6,338 nt of DNA from an uncultured Hungatella sp. (lineage in GTDB: Bacteria > Bacillota > Clostridia > Lachnospirales > Lachnospiraceae), in assembly GCA_959018155.1 (NCBI GenBank), contig CAUEKH010000154.1:1-6338 (forward strand), in the 5' to 3' direction. Below, one piece after another: positions 5,340-6,338 of the stretch (position 1 is the stretch's first letter; the number at the start of each line of letters is the position of its first letter). The notes beneath the pieces were generated by a model that did no database searches, was not told the DNA's origin, and saw only the letters and a list, made by a program, of their open reading frames with translations. Both the position numbers and the translations under genes were made by a program.

Positions 5340-6338
5340 TTACTCGGATTTTAATACTTCTCCTGGCTGCTGTCCCGCCGGAATCCAGGAATCCAGCACC
5401 GCCTTCGCCTTTCTGACCACCAGCCCGCTGCCGCCGGCGTTCTTGACGTCTTCCACCATGCTGACCAGCAGAATGGGATTGTCCCTGTCTTTTCCCGGTG
5501 TAAATACGGCAAACCAGCCAAGTTCCGTGCCGCTTGTATCACCCTTGGAAGCCTTAATCTCCGCTGTTCCCGTCTTTCCGGCAAGCGGCAAATCGCTTCT
5601 GTAGGCTGCGTGGCCTGTTCCGTGCTCGGAACTGACTACCTTTTCAAGATCCGACTCGATCAGGGCCGCAATCTCCGGACTGCACGCCCCCGGAAGCCAG
5701 ATGTCGGGCTCGTCGCTGCCGGTGTAGCGCAGATACGGCCGGATTACATTTCCATCGTTGGCAAACATCGTATAGAGGGAAGCCAAATGGATCGGGTTGA
5801 CTAGCATCTGCCCCTGGCCGTAGCCGCTGTCGGCAAGCTGGACTTCCGTCTCGATTTTCTCTGTATTGGAATACTGGGACTTGGCCACAGCGATCTCAAA
5901 GGGAAGCTCCTGACCAAAGCCCAGCCGGTCCATAGACTTTGCAAAGGTGTCATAGCCGATATTCAGGGCCGCCTTTGCGAAATAAATGTTATCGGAAAGC
6001 ACCAGGGCGTTTTCCAGGTTGGCCGGATCGGTTTCATGGAGGGTGGTAACGTAATAGCTCCCCCAGCTCCGGTCCTTCTGCCAGCTCAGGCCCTCATTCC
6101 CATAATCCTCATTTGGATCCAGGGTCTCAGAAGCCAGTCCAATGGCTGCGGTGATGGGTTTAAAGGAGGAGCCGGGGGCGAACTTCTGCCTGAAACGGTT
6201 TAACAGAGGATTGCGGGAATCCTCATTTAAGGCGGTCCATTTATCCTGGGACATCCCCAGGATAAAGTCGTTGTTATCATAGGACGGAGTGCTTACCAGG
6301 GCAAGGACTTCACCGGTCCATGGATCCATGGCCACGGT
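5340..6338 (-). CDS. Class B penicillin-binding protein, transpeptidase domain (partial, 5' end beyond right edge)
   Basis: The last 332 codons of a D,D-transpeptidase that cross-links peptidoglycan on the outer face of the membrane are present; the start, membrane anchor and N-terminal domain lie outside the window. Counting from the Val codon at 6335, the active-site motifs are in order: SSFK (56-59, catalytic Ser56), SDN (114-116) and KTGTAE (254-259). The opening VAMDPWTGEVLALVSTPSYD and the closing stretch, lacking PASTA repeats, fit PBP2/MecA-like class B enzymes; whether an NTF2-like MecA_N domain precedes it cannot be seen. The gene ends with TAA at 5342-5340, and its transcription should stop at the hairpin at 5250-5207. 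No glycosyltransferase part is visible, so a class A enzyme is not excluded by sequence alone, but the motif spacing and PBP2-like opening make it less likely. Confidence 0.93.
   Translation of the reverse strand, partial: TVAMDPWTGEVLALVSTPSYDNNDFILGMSQDKWTALNEDSRNPLLNRFRQKFAPGSSFKPITAAIGLASETLDPNEDYGNEGLSWQKDRSWGSYYVTTLHETDPANLENALVLSDNIYFAKAALNIGYDTFAKSMDRLGFGQELPFEIAVAKSQYSNTEKIETEVQLADSGYGQGQMLVNPIHLASLYTMFANDGNVIRPYLRYTGSDEPDIWLPGACSPEIAALIESDLEKVVSSEHGTGHAAYRSDLPLAGKTGTAEIKASKGDTSGTELGWFAVFTPGKDRDNPILLVSMVEDVKNAGGSGLVVRKAKAVLDSWIPAGQQPGEVLKSE

Overview
This window most likely comes from a Gram-positive anaerobe of the Clostridia, probably a Lachnospiraceae-type gut bacterium. The supporting signs are a split two-subunit transketolase, a short TalC-type transaldolase, a XylR-like ROK regulator, purine-rich GGAGG-type ribosome binding sites, GC-rich genes separated by very AT-rich spacers, and intrinsic terminators. 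The genus is an inference from gene style only. All six recognisable genes lie on the minus strand, so transcription runs from the right end of the window to the left.

In transcription order: (1) the C-terminal 332 codons of a class B penicillin-binding protein (6338-5340), ending in a clear intrinsic terminator (5250-5207); (2) a monovalent cation:proton antiporter of the CPA superfamily (5125-3941); (3) a ROK-family repressor with an N-terminal winged helix (3825-2602), with its own extended -10 promoter and a terminator (2534-2481); (4) a 413-base AT-rich intergenic region with two unrelated short tandem-repeat arrays (15-bp units at 2535-2608 and 14-bp units at 2323-2434), the ROK terminator between them, and a strong promoter (2304-2277); (5) an operon of transaldolase (2188-1535), transketolase N-terminal subunit (1516-677) and transketolase C-terminal subunit (689 to beyond the left edge).

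The transaldolase and transketolase genes form the non-oxidative pentose phosphate branch, which interconverts pentose phosphates with fructose-6-phosphate and glyceraldehyde-3-phosphate. The ROK protein looks like a XylR-type sugar-responsive repressor that has lost kinase residues. Its position directly upstream, and palindromes at both promoters, suggest that it may control itself and this operon; this is inference. The antiporter and penicillin-binding protein appear functionally unrelated.

I found no CRISPR array, mobile element, RNA gene or defence system, and nothing that clearly amounts to an undescribed system. The oddest sequence is the pair of tandem-repeat arrays around the terminator. 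The 14-bp array ends 18 bp upstream of the -35 box of the pentose operon, and its first seven units differ from one another only by C/T transitions.
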